Assembly (NCBI RefSeq): GCF_051401765.1
Contig: NW_027480423.1
Location: 8,370,001 to 8,434,000 of the forward strand
DNA length: 64,000 nt
Reading direction: 5' to 3'
Source of the DNA: Calliopsis andreniformis
Taxonomy: Eukaryota > Arthropoda > Insecta > Hymenoptera > Andrenidae
Shown: one piece after another, positions 26,290-40,500 of the stretch
Layout of the letters: each line of letters begins with the position of its first letter
Numbering within the stretch: the stretch's first letter is position 1
Program-made: the position numbers and the translations under genes
Notes under the pieces: model-generated
What the model was told of the DNA's origin: nothing
What the model saw: only the letters and a program-made list of their open reading frames with translations
Database searches by the model: none

Positions 26290-28207
26290 GCCTAACTATT
26301 CGATCTGATGGAACAATGCCCTAGGGTGAAGCCTAGGTTGCCCGGAACGTAGAAATGACCGTAACTTTTACACTGGTAGCAATTATTCGTTTTATACAAT
26401 GGAAAAACTGTTCTATTTATTTTGTATTTTATGCTTCGGGCGTTGACTTCTTTGGCCCTAACAATTCGATCTGGTGGAGCAACGCCCTAGAGTGAAGCCT
26501 AGGTTCCCTGGAACGTACAAATGACCATCACTTTCACACGGGTTGCAATTATTCCTGTTATAGGATTGAAAGACTGTTGTATTTTTATTGCATTTTATGC
26601 TCCTGGCGTTCACTTCTTAGGCCCTGACTATTCGATCTGGTGGAACAACGCCCTAGGGTGAAGCCTAGGTTGCCCGGAACGTAGAAATGAACATAACTTT
26701 TACACTGGTAGCAATTATTCGTTTTATACAATTTAAAAACTGTTGTATTTATATTGTATTTTATGCTTCTGGCGTTGACTTCATAGGCCCTAACTATTCG
26801 ATCTGGTGGAGCAATGCCTCAGAGTTAAGTCTAGGATGCCCGAAACGCCGAAATGATCATTACTTTCACGCTTGTTGCAATTATTCCTGTTATACGATGA
26901 AAAGACCGTTGCATTTTTATTGTATTTTATGCTTCAGGCGTAGGCTTCTAAGGCCGTAGCTATTCGATATGGTGGAGCACCGCCCTAGAGTGAAGCCTAG
27001 GTTGCCCGGAACGTAGAAATGACCATAACTATTACACTGGTAGCAATTATTCGTTTTATACAATGGAAAAACGGTTCTATTTATTTTGTATTTTATGCTT
27101 CGGCCGTTGACTTCTAAGGCCCTAACTGTTTGATCTGGTGGAGCAACGCCCTAGAGTGAAGCCTAGGTTTCCCGGAACGTAGAAATGACCATCACTTTCA
27201 AACTGGTTGCAATTAATCCTGTTATACGATGGAAAAACTGTTGTATTTTTATTGCATTTTATGCTTCCGGCGTTCACTTCTTAGGCCCTAACTATTCGAT
27301 CTGGTGGAACAACGTCCTAGGGTGAAGCCTAGGTTGCCCGGAAGGTAGAAATTACCATAAGTTTCATAATGGTTGCAATTATTCCTTTTATACGATGGAA
27401 AAACTGTTGTATTTCTATTGTATTTTATGCTTCGGGCGTTGACTTCTTAGGCCCTAACACTTCGATCTGGTGGAGCAACGCCCTACAGTGAAGCCTAGGT
27501 TGCCCGGAACGTAGATATGACCATAACCATCACACAGGTTGCAATTATTCGTTTTATACGGTGTAAAGCCTGTTGTATTTATTTTGTGTTTTATTCTTCT
27601 GGTGTTGACTTCTTAGGCCCTAACTATTCGATATGGTGGAATAACAACGTAGAGTGAAGCCTAGGTTGCCCGGAACGTAGAAATGACCATTACTTTCACA
27701 CTGTTTGCAATTATTCCTTTTATACGATGGAAAAGCTGCTGTATGTATATCGTATTTTACGCTTCTGGCGTTGACTTCTAAGGACCCAACTATTCGATCT
27801 GGTGGAGCAACGCCCTAGAGTGAAGCCTAGGTTGCTCGGAATGTAGAAATGACCATAACTTTCACACTGGTTGCAATTATTCGTTTTATACGATGGAAAA
27901 ACTGTTGTATTTATATTGTATTTTATGCTTCTGCCGTTCACTTCTTGGGCCCTAACTATTCGATCTGGTGGAACAACGCCGTAGGGTGAAGCCTAGGTTG
28001 CTCGGAACGTAGAAATGACCATAACATTTACACTGGTAGCAATTATTCGTTTTATACAATGGAAAAACTGTTCTTTTTATTTTGTATTTTATGCTTCGGG
28101 CGTTGACTTCTAAGGCCCTAACTGTTTGATCTGGTGGAGCAACGCCCTAGAGTTAAGCCTAGGTTTCCCGGAACGTAGCAATGACCATCACTTTCAAACT
28201 GGTTGCA
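26290..28207 (+). repeat. 12-monomer higher-order repeat, copy 1 (period 1,992 bp)
   Basis: Matches 28282-30199 at offset 1992, with differences on the order of 1% by eye. It contains a marker monomer (GCAATGCCTCAG at 26811), a CACTTCGATC monomer and a rare ATACGGTG box variant at about 27556. The stretch just upstream does not match the corresponding stretch upstream of copy 2, so the exchange point was replaced or lies in a different register. Confidence 0.85.
27547..27563 (+). other. CENP-B-box-like motif, 8 of 9 core bases
   Basis: ATTCGTTTTATACGGTG matches TTCG, central A and CGG, missing only the last G. Its partner in 12-monomer copy 2 (about 29540) has lost TTCG to TTAG. The monomer is otherwise diverged (GTGTAAAGCC). 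Confidence 0.4.
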
Positions 28208-28281
28208 ATTATTCCTTTTATACGATGCAAAAGCTTTTTTATTTATATCGTATTTTATGCTTCTGGCGTTGACTTCTAAGG

Positions 28282-30199
28282 ACCTAACTATTCGATCTGA
28301 TGGAACAATGCCCTAGGGTGAAGCCTAGGTTGCCCGGAACGTAGAAATGACCATAACTTTTACACTGGTAGCAATTATTCGTTTTATACAATGGAAAAAC
28401 TGTTCTATTTATTTTGTATTTTATGCTTCGGGCGTTGACTTCTTTGGCCCTAACAATTCGATCTGGTGGAGCAACGCCCTAGAGTGAAGCCTAGGTTCCC
28501 TGGAACGTACAAATGACCATCACTTTCACACGGGTTGCAATTATTCCTGTTATAGGATGGAAAGACTGTTGTATTTTTATTGCATTTTATGCTTCTGGCG
28601 TTCACTTCTTAGGCCCTGACTATTCGGTCTGGTGGAACAACGCCCTAGGGTGAAGCCTAGGTTGCCCGGAACGTAGAAATGAACATAACTTTTACACTGG
28701 TAGCAATTATTCGTTTTATACAATTAAAAAACTGTTGTATTTATATTGTATTTTATGCTTCTGGCGTTGACTTCATAGGCCCTAACTATTCGATCTGGTG
28801 GAGCAGTGCCTCAGAGTTAAGTCTAGGATGCCCGAAACGCCGAAATGATCATTACTTTCACGCTTGTTGCAATTATTCCTGTTATACGATGAAAAGACCG
28901 TTGTATTTTTATTGTATTTTATGCTTCAGGCGTAGGCTTCTACGGCCGTAGCTATTCGATATGGTGGAGCACCGCCCTAGAGTGAAGCCTAGGTTGCCCG
29001 GAACGTAGAAATGACCATAACTATTACACTGGTAGCAATTATTCGTTTTATACAATGGAAAAACTGTTCTATTCATTTTGTATTTTATGCTTCGGGCGTT
29101 GACTTCTAAGGCCCTAACTGTTTGATCTGGTGGAGCAACGCCCTAGAGTGAAGCCTAGGTTTCCCGGAACGTAGAAATGACCATCACTTTCAAACTGGTT
29201 GCAATTAATCCTCTTATACGATGGAAAAACTGTTGTATTTTTATTGCATTTTATGCTTCCGGCGTTCACTTCTTAGGCCCTAACTATTCGATCTGGTGGA
29301 ACAACGTCCTAGGGTGAAGCCTAGGTTGCCCGGAAGGTAGAAATTACCATAAGTTTCATAATGGTTGCAATTATTCGTTTTATACGATGGAAAAACTGTT
29401 GTATTTCTATTGTATTTTATGCTTCGGGCGTTGACTTCTTAGGCCCTAACACTTCGATCTGGTGGAGCAACGCCCTACAGTGAAGCCTAGGTTGCCCGGA
29501 ACGTAGATATGACCATAACCTTCACACAGGTTGCAATTATTAGTTTTATACGGTGTAAAGGCTGTTGTATTTATTTTGTGTTTTATTCTTCTGGTGTTGA
29601 CTTCTTAGGCCCTAACTATTCGATATGGTGGAATAACGCCGTAGAGTGAAGCCTAGGTTGCCCGGAACGTAGAAATGACCATTACTTTCACACTGTTTGC
29701 AATTATTCCTTTTATACGATGGAAAAGCTGCTGTATTTACATCGTATTTTACGCTTCTGGCGTTGACTTCTAAGGACCCAACTATTCGATCTGGTGGAGC
29801 AACGCCCTAGAGTGAAGCCTAGGTTGCTCGGAATGTAGAAATGACCATAACTTTCACGCTGGTTGCAATTATTCGTTTTATACGATGGAAAAACTGTTGT
29901 ATTTATATTGTATTTTATGCTTCTGCCGTTCACTTCTTGGGCCCTAACTATTCGATCTGGTGGAACAACGCCGTAGGGTGAAGCCTAGGTTGCCCGGAAC
30001 GTAGAAATGACCATAACATTTACACTGGTAGCAATTATTCGTTTTATACAATGGAAAAACTGTTCTTTTTATTTTGTATTTTATGCTTCGGGCGTTGACT
30101 TCTAAGGCCCTAACTGTTTGATCTGGTGGAGCAACGCCCTAGAGTTAAGCCTAGGTTTCCCGGAACGTAGAAATGACCATCACTTTCAAACTGGTTGCA
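28282..30199 (+). repeat. 12-monomer higher-order repeat, copy 2 (period 1,992 bp)
   Basis: Second copy of the 1,992-bp unit. About 28209-28300 instead resembles 26062-26150, sharing GCAAAAGCTTTTTTATTTAT, so the junction between copies is itself a mosaic. Point differences from copy 1 include GCAATGCC to GCAGTGCC at 28803 and ATTCGTTTTATACGG to ATTAGTTTTATACGG at about 29540. Confidence 0.85.
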
Positions 30200-31080
30200 A
30201 TTAATCCTGTTATACGATGGAAAAACTGTTGTATTTATATTGTATTTTATGCTTCTGGCGTTGGCTTCTTAGGCCCTAACTATTCGACCTGGTGGAACAA
30301 CGCCCTAGGGTGAAGCCTGGGTTGCCCGGAACGTAGAAATGACCATAACTTTCACACTGGTTGCAATTATTCGTTTTATACGATGGAAAAGCTTTTGTAT
30401 TTATATTGTATTTTATACCTCTGGCGCTGACTTCTAACGCCCTAGCTATTCGGTCAAGTGGAGCAACGCCCTAGAGTGAAGCCTAGGTTGCCCTGAACGT
30501 AGAAATGACCATCACTTTCAAACTGGTTGCAATTAATCCTGTTATACGATGGAAAAAGTGTTGTATTTTTATTGCATTTTATGCTTCGGGCGTTGGCTTC
30601 TAAGGCCCTGACTATTCAACCTGTTGGAGCAACGCCATAGAGAGAAGCCTAGGTTGCTCGGAATATAGAAATGACCATAACTTTCACACTGGTTGCAATT
30701 ATTCGTTTTCTACGATGGAAAAACTGTTGTATTTATATTGTATTCTATGCTTCTGGCGTTCACTTCTTAGGGCCTAACTATTCGATCTGATGGAACAATG
30801 CCCTATGGTGAAGCCTAGGTTGCCCGGAACGTAGAAATGACCATAACTTTTACACTGGTAGCAATTATTCGTTTTATACAATGGAAAATCTGTTCTATTT
30901 AATTTGTATTTTATGCTTCGGGCGTTGACTTCTTTGGCCCTAACAATTCGATCTGGTGGAGCAACGCCCTAGAGTGAAGCCTAGGTTCCCTGGAACGTAC
31001 AAATGACCATCACTTTCACACGGGTTGCAATTATTGATGTTATAGGATGGAAAGACTGTTGTATTTTTATTGCATTTTAT
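30200..31080 (+). repeat. Right-type satellite monomers, no clear unit
   Basis: About five monomers of right type with mixed affinities: GATTATTCAACCTGTTGG-like, CTGATGGAACAATGCCC and GTTCCCTGGAACGTAC variants. Similar single monomers recur at 33.2, 36.1, 39.7, 46.2, 49.2 and 57.0 kb. I see no larger repeated block that starts and ends here. Confidence 0.7.
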
Positions 31081-34000
31081 GCTTCTGGCGTTTACTTCTT
31101 AGGCCCTAACTATGTCGACCTGGTGTAACAACGCCCTAGGGTGAAGCCTAGTTTGCCCGGAACGTAGAAATGACCATAACTTTTACACTGGTAGCAATTA
31201 TTCGTTTTATACAGTGGAAAAACTGTTCTATTTATTTTGTATTTTATTCTTCGGGCGTTGACTTCTAAGGCCCTAACTGTTTGATCTGGTGGAGCAACGC
31301 CCTAGAGTGAAGCCTAGGTTGCCGGGAACGTAGAAATGACCATCACTTTCAAACTGGTTGCAACTAATCCTGTTATACAATGGAAAAACTGTTGTATTTT
31401 TATTGCATTTTATGCTTCGGGCGTTGACTTCTAAGGCCCTAACTATTCAACCTGTTGCACCAACGCCCTAGAGTGAAGCCTAGGTTGCTCGGTATGTAGA
31501 AATGACCATAACTTTCACACTGGCTGCAATTATTCGTTTTATACGATGGAAAAACTGTTGTATTTATTTTGTATTTCATGCTTCTGGCGTTCACTTCTTA
31601 GGCCCTAACTATTCGATCGGGTGGAACAACGCCCTAGGGTGAAGCCTAGGTTGCCCGGAACGTAGAAATGGCCATAACTTTTACACTGGTAGCAATTATT
31701 CGTTTTATACAATGGAAAAACTGTTCTATTTATTTTGTATTTTATGCTTCGGGCGTTGACTTCTAAGGCCCTAACTGTTTCATCTGGTGGAGCAACGCCC
31801 TAGGGTGAAGCCTAGGTTGCCCGGAACGTAGAAATGACCATTATTTTCACACTGTTTGCAAATATTCCTTTTATACGATGGAAAAGCTGTTGTATTTATA
31901 TCGTATTTTATGCTTCTGGCGTTGACTTCTAAGGCCCTAGCTATTCGATCTAGTGGAGCAACGCCCTAGAGTGAAGCATAGGTTTCCCGGAACGTAGAAA
32001 TGACCATCACTTTCAAGCTGGTTGCAATTAATCCTGTTATACGATGGAAAAATCTTTGTATTTTTGTTGCATTTTATGCTTCGGTCGTTGACTTCTAAGG
32101 CCCTAACCATTCAATCTGTTGGAGCAACGCCCTAGAGTGAAGCCTAGGTTGCTCGGAATGTAGAAGTGACCATAACTTTCACACTGGTTGCAATTATTCG
32201 TTTTATACGATGGAAAAACTGTTGTATTTATATTGTATTTTATGCTTCTGGCGTTTACTTCTTAGGCCCTAACTATTCGACCTGGTGGAACAACGCCCTA
32301 GGGTGAAGGCTAGTTTGCCCGGAACGTAGAAATGACCATAACTTTTACACTGGTTGCTATCATTCGTTTTATACGATGGAAAAACTGTTATATTTATATT
32401 GCATTTTATGCCTCTGGCGTTGACTTCTAAGGACCTAACTATTCGATCTGGTGGACCAACGCCCTAGAGTGAAGCATAGGTTGCTCGGAATGTAGAAATA
32501 ACCATAACTTTCACACTGGTGGCTATTATTCGTTTTTTACGATGGAAAAGCTGTTGTATTTATATTGTATTTAATGCTTCTGGCGTTCACTTCTTGGGCC
32601 CTAACTGTTTGATCTGGTGAAGCAACGCCCTAGGGTGAAGCCTAGGTTGCCCGGAACGTAGAAGTGACTATTACTTTCACACTGTTTGCAATTACTCCTT
32701 TTATACGATGCAAAACCTGTTGTATTTATATCGTACTTTATGCTTCTGGCGTTGACTTCTAAGGACCTAACTATTCGATCTGGTGGAGCAACGCCCTAGA
32801 GTAAACCCTAGGTTGCTCGGAATGTAGAAATAACCATAACTTTCACACTGGTTGCAATTATTCGTTTTTAACGATGGAAAAGCTGTTGTATTTATATTGT
32901 ATTTTATGCTTCTGGCGTTGACTTCTTAGGTCCTAACTATTCGATCTGGTGGAGCAATGCCTCAGAGTTAAGTCTAGGATGCCCGAAACGCCGAAATGAA
33001 CATTACTTTCACGCTTGTTGCAATTATTCCTGTTATACGATGAAAAGACCGTTGTATTTTTATTGTATTTTATGCTTCAGGCGTAGGCTCCTAAGGCCGT
33101 AGCTATTCGATATGGTGGAGCACCACCCTAGAGTGAAGCCTAGGTTGCTCGGAATACAGAAATGACCATAACTTTCACACTGGTTGCAATTATTCGTTTT
33201 CTACGATGGAAAAACTGTTGTATTTATATTGTATTTTAGGCTTCAGCGTTCACTTCTTAAGGCCTAACTATTCGATCTGATGGAACAATGCCCTAGGGTG
33301 AAGCCTAGGTTGATCGGAACGTAAAAATGACCATAACTTTTACACTGGTAGCAATTATTCGTATTATACAATGGAAAACTGTTCTATTTATTTTGTATTT
33401 TATGCTTCGGGCGTTGACTCCTTTGGCCCTAACAATTCGATCTGGTGGAGCAACGCCCTAGAGTGAAGCCTAGGTTGCCCGGAACGTAGAAATGACCATA
33501 ACTTTCACACTGGTTGCCATTATTCGAATTATACGATGGAAAATCTGTTGTATTTATATTGTATTTTATACTTCTAGCGTTGATTTCTTAGGCCCTATCT
33601 ATTCTTCTGGTTGAGCAACGCCCTAGAGTGAACCCTAGGCTGCCCCAAACGTAGGAATGACCATCACTTTCACACTGGTTGCGATTATACGTTTTATATA
33701 ATGGAAAGTCTGTTGTATTTATATTGCATTTTATGCTTCTGGCGTTGACTTCTTAGGCCCTAACTATTCGATATGGTGGAGCCACGTCCTAGGGTGAAGC
33801 CTAGGTGGCCCGGAACGTAGAAATGACCATAACGTTCATACTGGTTGCAATTATACGTTTTATACAATGGAAAAACTGTTGTACTTATATTGTATTTTAT
33901 GCCTCGGGCGTTGACTTCTGAGGCCCTAACTATTCGATCTGGTGGACCAACGCCCTAGAGTGAAGCCTAGGTTGCACGGAACGTAGAAATGACCATTATC

Positions 34001-36390
34001 TTCACACTGTTTGCAATTATTCCTGTTATACGGTGGAAAAACTGTTGTATTTTTATTGTATTTTATGCTTCGGGTGTTGACTTCTAAGCCCATAACTATT
34101 CGATATGGTGGAGCCACATCCTTGGGTGAAGTCTAGGTTGCCCGGTACGTAGAAATGACCATAACGTTCATACTGGTTGCAATTATTCGTTTTATACAAT
34201 GGAAAAACTGTTGTATTTATATTGTATTTTATGCTTCTGGCGTTGACTTCTTAGGCCCTATATATTCGATCTGGTGGACCAACGCCCTAGAGTGAAGCCT
34301 AGGTTGCACGGAACGTAGAAATGACTATAGCTTTCACACTGGTTGTTATTATCCGTTTTACACCATGGAAAAACTGTTGCATTTATATTGTATTTTATGC
34401 TTCTGGCGTTTCCTTCTGAGGCCCTAACTATTCGATATGGTGGAGCCACGTCCTAGGGTGAAGCCTAGGTGGCCCGGAACGTAGAAATGACCATAACGTT
34501 CATACTGGTTGCAATTATTCGTTTTATACGATGGAAAAACTGTTGTATTTATATTGTATTTAATGCTTGTGGCGTTCACTTCTTAGGCCCTAACTGTTTG
34601 ATCTGGTGAAGCAACGCCCTAGAGTGAAGCCTAGGTTGCCCGGAACGTAGAAGTGACAATTACTTTCACACTGTATGCAATTATTCCTTTTATACGATGC
34701 AAAAGCTGTTGTATTTATATCGTACTTTATGCTTCTGGCGTTGACTTCTAAGGCCCTGACTATTCAACCTGTTGGAGCAACGCCCTAGAGTGAAGCCTAG
34801 GATGCTCGGAATGTAGAAATGACCATAGCTTTCACACTGGTTGCAATTATTCGTTTTATACGATGGAAAAACTGTTGTATTTATATTGTATTTTATGCTT
34901 CTGGCGTTCACTTCTTAGGCCCTAGCTATTCGATCTAGTGGAGCAACGCCCTAGAGTGAAGCCTAGGTTGCCCGGAACGTAGAAATGACCATCACTTTCA
35001 AACTTTTTGCAATTAATCCCGTTATATGATGGAAAAACTGTTGTATTTTTATTGCATTTTTTGCTTCGGGCGTTGACTTCTAAGGCCCTGACTATACAAT
35101 CTGTTGGAGCAACGCCCTAGAGTGAAGCCTAGGTTGCTCGGAATGTAGAAATGACCATAGCTTTCACACTGGTTGCAATTATTCGTTTTATACGATGGAA
35201 AAACTGTTGTATTTATATTGTATTTTATGCTTCTGGCGTTCACTTCTTAGGCCCTAACTATTCGATCTGGTGGAACAACGCCCTAGGGTGAAGCCTAGGT
35301 GGCCCGGAACGTAGAAATGACCATAACTTTTACACTGGTAACAATTATTCGTTTTATACAATGGAAAAACTGTTCTATTTATTTTGTATTTTATGCTTCG
35401 GGCGTTGACTTCTAAGGCCCTGACTATTCAATCTGTTGGAGCAACGCCCTAGAGTGAAGCCTAGGTTGCTCGGAATGTAGAAATGACCATAGCTTTCACA
35501 CTGGTTGCAATTATTCGTTTTATACGATGGAAAAACTGTTGTATTTATATTGTATTTTATGCTTCTGGCGTTCACTTCTTAGGCCCAAACTATTCGATCT
35601 GGTGGAACAACGCCCTTGGGTGAAGCCTAGGTTGCCCGGAACGTAGAAATGACCATAACTTTTACACTGGTAGCAATTATTCGTTTTATACGATGGAAAA
35701 ACTGTTGTATCTATATTGTATTTTATGCTTCTGGCGTTGACTTCTTAGGTCCTAACTATTCGATCTGGTGGAGCAATGCCTCAGAGTTAAGTCTGGGATG
35801 CCCGAAACGCCGAAATGATCATTACTTTCACGCTTATTGCAATTATTCCTGTTATACGATGAAAAGACCGTTGTATTTTTATTGTATTTTATGCTTCAGG
35901 CGTAGGCTTCTAAGGCCGTAGCTATTCGATATGGTGGAGCACCGCCCTAGAGTGAAGCCTAGGTTGCTCGGAATACAGAAATGACCATAACTTTCACACT
36001 GGTTGCAATTATTCGTTTTCTACGATGGAAAAACTGTTGTATTTATATTGTATTTTAGGCTTCAGCGTTCACTTCTTAAGGCCTAACTATTCGATCTGAT
36101 GGAACAATGCCCTAGGGTGAAGCCTAGGTTGACCGGAACGTAAAAATGACCATAACTTTTACACTGGTAGCAATTATTCGTTTTATACAATGGAAAAACT
36201 GTTCTATTTATTTTGTATTTTATGCTTCGGGCGTTGACTTCTTTGGCCCTAACAATTCGATCTGGTGGAGCAACGCCCTAGAGTGAAGCCTAGGTTCCCT
36301 GGAACGTACAAGTGACCATCACTTTCACACGGTTTGCAATTATTCCTGTTATACGATGGAAAGTCTGTTGTATTTTTATTGCATTTTATG
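31081..36390 (+). repeat. Large satellite segmental duplication, copy 1
   Basis: This about 5.3-kb stretch aligns with 37054-41535, but the offset steps from 5973 (at 31111) to 6305 (31211-32330), 6803 (32351), 6472 (33312), 5477 (34564) and 5145 (35375-36390). Every step is a whole number of monomers. Unique marks that anchor the match include TATGTCGACCTGGTG, CAACCTGTTGCACC, GGTTGATCGGAACG and TTAATGCTTGTGGCG. Copy 1 carries about six monomers at 33480-34540 that copy 2 lacks. Confidence 0.82.
33600..34540 (+). repeat. 332-bp dimer repeat, about three copies, missing from the duplicate
   Basis: The variant GATATGGTGGAGCCACRTCC occurs at 33770, 34102 and 34434, exactly 332 bp apart. It is associated with ATAACGTTCATACTGG and alternates with a GCCTAGGTTGCACGG monomer. 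A locally amplified two-monomer unit therefore sits inside copy 1 of the large duplication. The matching place in copy 2, near 39950-40020, goes straight past it. Confidence 0.8.
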
Positions 36391-37510
36391 CTTCTGGCGT
36401 TCACTTCCTAGGCCCTGACTATTCGACCTGGTGGAACAACGCCCTAGGGTGAAGGCTAGTTTGCCCGGAACGTCGAAATGACCATAACTTTTACACTGGT
36501 AGCAATTATTCGTTTTATACAATTTAAAAACTGTTGTATTTATATTGCATTTTATGCTTCTGGCGTTGACTTCATAGGCCCTAACTATTCGATCTGGTGG
36601 AGCAACGCCCTAGAGTGAAGCCTAGGTTGCCTGGAACGTACAAATGACCATCACTTTCACACGGATTGCAATTATTCCTGTTATAGGATGGAAAGACTGT
36701 TGTATTTTTATTGCATTTTATGCTTCTGGCGTTTACTTCTTAGGCCCTAACTATTCGACCTGGTGGAACAACATCCTAGGGTGAAGCCTAGTTTGCCCGG
36801 AACGTAGAAATGACCATAACTTTTACACTGGTAGCAATTATTCGTTTTATACAATTTAAAAACTTTTGTATTTATATTGTATTTTATGCTTCTGGCGTTG
36901 ACTTCATAGGCCCTAACTATTCGATCTGGTGAAGCAACGCCCTAGAGTGAAGCCTAGGTTGCCTGGAACGTACAAATGACCATCACTTTCACACGGATTG
37001 CAATTATTTCTGTTATAGGATGGAAAGACTGTTGTATTTTTATTGCATTTTATGCTTCTGGCGTTTACTTCTTAGGCCCTAACTATGTCGACCTGGTGTA
37101 ACAACGCCCTAGGGTGAAGCCTAGTTTGCCCGGAACGTAGAAATGACCATAACTTTTACACTGGTAGCAATTATTCGTTTTATACAGTGGAAAAACTGTT
37201 CTATATATATTGTATTTTATGCTTCTGGCGTTGACTTCATAGGCCCTAACTATTCGATCTGGTGGAGCAACGCCCTAGCGTGAAGCCTAGGTTGCCTGGA
37301 ACGTACAAATGACCATCACTTTCACACGGATTGCAATTATTCCTGTTATAGGATGGAAAGACTGTTGTATTTTTATTGCATTTTATGCTTCTGGCATTCA
37401 CTGCTTAGGACCTAACTATTCGGTCTGTTGGAACAACACCCTAGGGTGAAGCCTAGGTTGCCCGGAACGTAGAAATGACCATAACTTTTACACTGGTAGC
37501 AATTATTCGT
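36391..37510 (+). repeat. Dimer-amplified segment with ATACAATTTAAAAAC and TATAGGATGG monomers
   Basis: An alternating pair repeats at 332-bp spacing. One monomer has ACAATTTAAAAAC (36519, 36851) or its relative at 37184. The other has CACGGATTGCAATTATT and TATAGGATGGAAAGACTG. A related copy lies at about 38680, where it forms part of a three-monomer insertion in copy 2 of the large duplication. It partly overlaps the left edge of that copy. Confidence 0.75.
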
Positions 37511-40500
37511 TTTATACAGTGGAAAAACTGTTCTATTTATTTTGTATTTTATTCTTCGGGCGTTGACTTCTAAGGCCCTAACTGTTTGATCTGGTGGAGC
37601 AACGCCCTAGAGTGAAGCCTAGGTTGCCCGGAACGTAGAAATGACCATCACTTTCAAACTGGTTGCAATTAATCCTGTTATACAATGGAAAAACTGTTGT
37701 ATTTTTATTGCATTTTATGCTTCGGGCGTTGACTTCTAAGGCCCTAACTATTCAACCTGTTGCACCAACGCCCTAGAGTGAAGCCTAGGTTGCTCGGTAT
37801 GTAGAAATGACCATAACTTTCGCACTGGCTTCAATTATTCGTTTTATACGATGGAAAAACTGTTGTATTTATTTTGTATTTCATGCTTCTGGCGTTCACT
37901 TCTTAGGCCCTAACTATTCGATCAGGTGGAACAACGCCCTAGGGTGAAGCCTAGGTTGCCCGGAACGTAGAAATGGCCATAACTTTTACACTGGTAGCAA
38001 TTATTCGTTTTATACAATGGAAAAACTGTTCTATTTATTTTGTATTTTATGCTTCGGGCGTTGACTTCTAAGGCCCTAACTGTTGCATCTGGTGGAGCAA
38101 CGCCCTAGGGTGAAGCCTAGGTTGCCCGGAACGTAGAAATGACCATTATTTTCACACTGTTTGCAAATATTCCTTTTATACGATGGAAAAGCTGTTGTAT
38201 TTATATCGTATTTTATGCTTCTGGCGTTGACTTCTAAGGCCCTAGCTATTCGATCTAGTGGAGCAACGCCCTAGAGTGAAGCATAGGTTTCCCGGAACGT
38301 AGAAATGACCATCACTTTCAAGCTGGTTGCAATTAATCCTGTTATACGATGGAAAAATCTTTGTATTTTTGTTGCATTTTATGCTTCGGTCGTGGACTTC
38401 TAAGGCCTTAACCATTCAATCTGTTGGAGCAACGCCCTAGAGTGAAGCCTAGGTTGCTCGGAATGTAGAAGTGACCATAACTTTCACACTGGTTGCAATT
38501 ATTCGTTTTATACGATGGAAAAACTGTTGTATATATATTGTATTTTATGCTTCTGGCGTTTACTTCTTAGGCCCTAACTATTCGACCCGGTGGAACAACG
38601 CCCTAGGGTGAAGGCTAGTTTGCCCGGAACGTAGAAATGACCATAACTTTTACACTGGTAGCAATTATTAGTTTTATACAATTTAAAAACTGTTGTATTT
38701 ATATTGTATTTTATGCTTCTGGCGTTGACTTCATAGGCCCTAACTATTCGATCTGGTGGAGCAACACCCTAGAGTGAAGCCTAGGTTGCCTGGAATGTAC
38801 AAATGACCATCACTTTCACACGGATTGCAATTATTCCTGTTATAGGATGGAAAGACTGTTGTATTTTTATTGCATTTTATGCTTCTGGCGTTCACTGCTT
38901 AGGACCTAACTATTCGATCTGGTGGAACAACGCCCAAGGGTGAAGCCTAGGTTGCCCGGAACGTAGAAATGACCATAACTTTTACACTGGTAGCAATTAT
39001 TCGTTTTATACAATGGAAAAACTGTTCTATTTATTTTGTATTTTATTCTTCGGGCGTTGACTTCTAAGGCCCTAACTGTTTGATCTGGTCGAGCAACGCC
39101 CTAGAGTGAAGCCTAGGTTGCCCGGAACGTAGAAATGACCATAACTTTCACACTGGTTGCTATCATTCGTTTTATACGATGGAAAAACTGTTATATTTAT
39201 ATTGCATTTTATGCCTCTGGCGTTGACTTCTAAGGACCTAACTGTTCGATCTGGTGGAGCAACGCCCTAGAGTGAAGCCTAGGTTGCTCGGAATGTAGAA
39301 ATAACCATAACTTTCACACTGGTGGCTATTATTCGTTTTTTACGATGGAAAAGCTGTTGTATTTATATTGTATTTAATGCTTCTGGCGTTCACTTCTTGG
39401 GCCCTAACTGTTTGATCTGGTGAAGCAACGCCCTAGGGTGAAGCCTAGGTTGCCCGGAACGTAGAAGTGACTATTACTTTCACACTGTTTGCAATTACTC
39501 CTTTTATACGATGCAAAACCTGTTGTATTTATATCGTACTTTATGCTTCTGGCGTTGACTTCTAAGGACCTAACTATTCGATCTGGTGGAGCAACGCCCT
39601 AGAGTAAACCCTAGGTTGCTCGGAATGTAGAAATAACCATAACTTTCACACTGGTTGCAATTATTCGTTTTTAACGATGGAAAAGCTGTTGTATTTATAT
39701 TGTATTTTATGCTTCTGGCGTTGACTTCTTAAGGCCTAACTATTCGATCTGATGGAACAATGCCCTAGGGTGAAGCCTAGGTTGATCGGAACGTAAAAAT
39801 GACCATAACTTTTACACTGGTAGCAATTATTCGTTTTATACAATGGAAAACTGTTCTATTTATTTTGTATTTTATGCTTCGGGCGTTGACTCCTTTGGCC
39901 CTAACAATTCGATCTGGTGGAGCAACGCCCTAGAGTTAAGCCTAGGTTGCCCGGAACGTAGAAATGACCATAACTTTTACACTGGTAGCAATTATTCGTT
40001 TTATACGATGGAAAAACTGTTGTATTTATATTGTATTTAATGCTTGTGGCGTTCACTTCTTAGGCCCTAACTGTTTGATCTGGTGAAGCAACGCCCTAGA
40101 GTGAAGCCTAGGTTGCCGGGAACGTAGAAGTGACAATTACTTTCACACTGTTTGCAATTATTCCTTTTATACGATGCAAAAGCTGTTGTATTTATATCGT
40201 ACTTTATGCTTCTGGCGTTGACTTCTAAGGCCCTGACTATTCAACCTGTTGGAGCAACGCCCTAGAGTGAAGCCTAGGATGCTCGGAATGTAGAAATGAC
40301 CATAGCTTTCACACTGGTTGCAATTATTCGTTTTATACGATGGAAAAACTGTTGTATTTATATTGTATTTGATGCTTCTGGCGTTCACTTCTTAGGCCCT
40401 AACTATTCGATCTGGTGGAGCAACGCCCTAGGGTGAAGCCTAGGTGGCCCGGAACGTAGAAATGACCATAACTTTTACACTGGTAACAATTATTCGTTTT

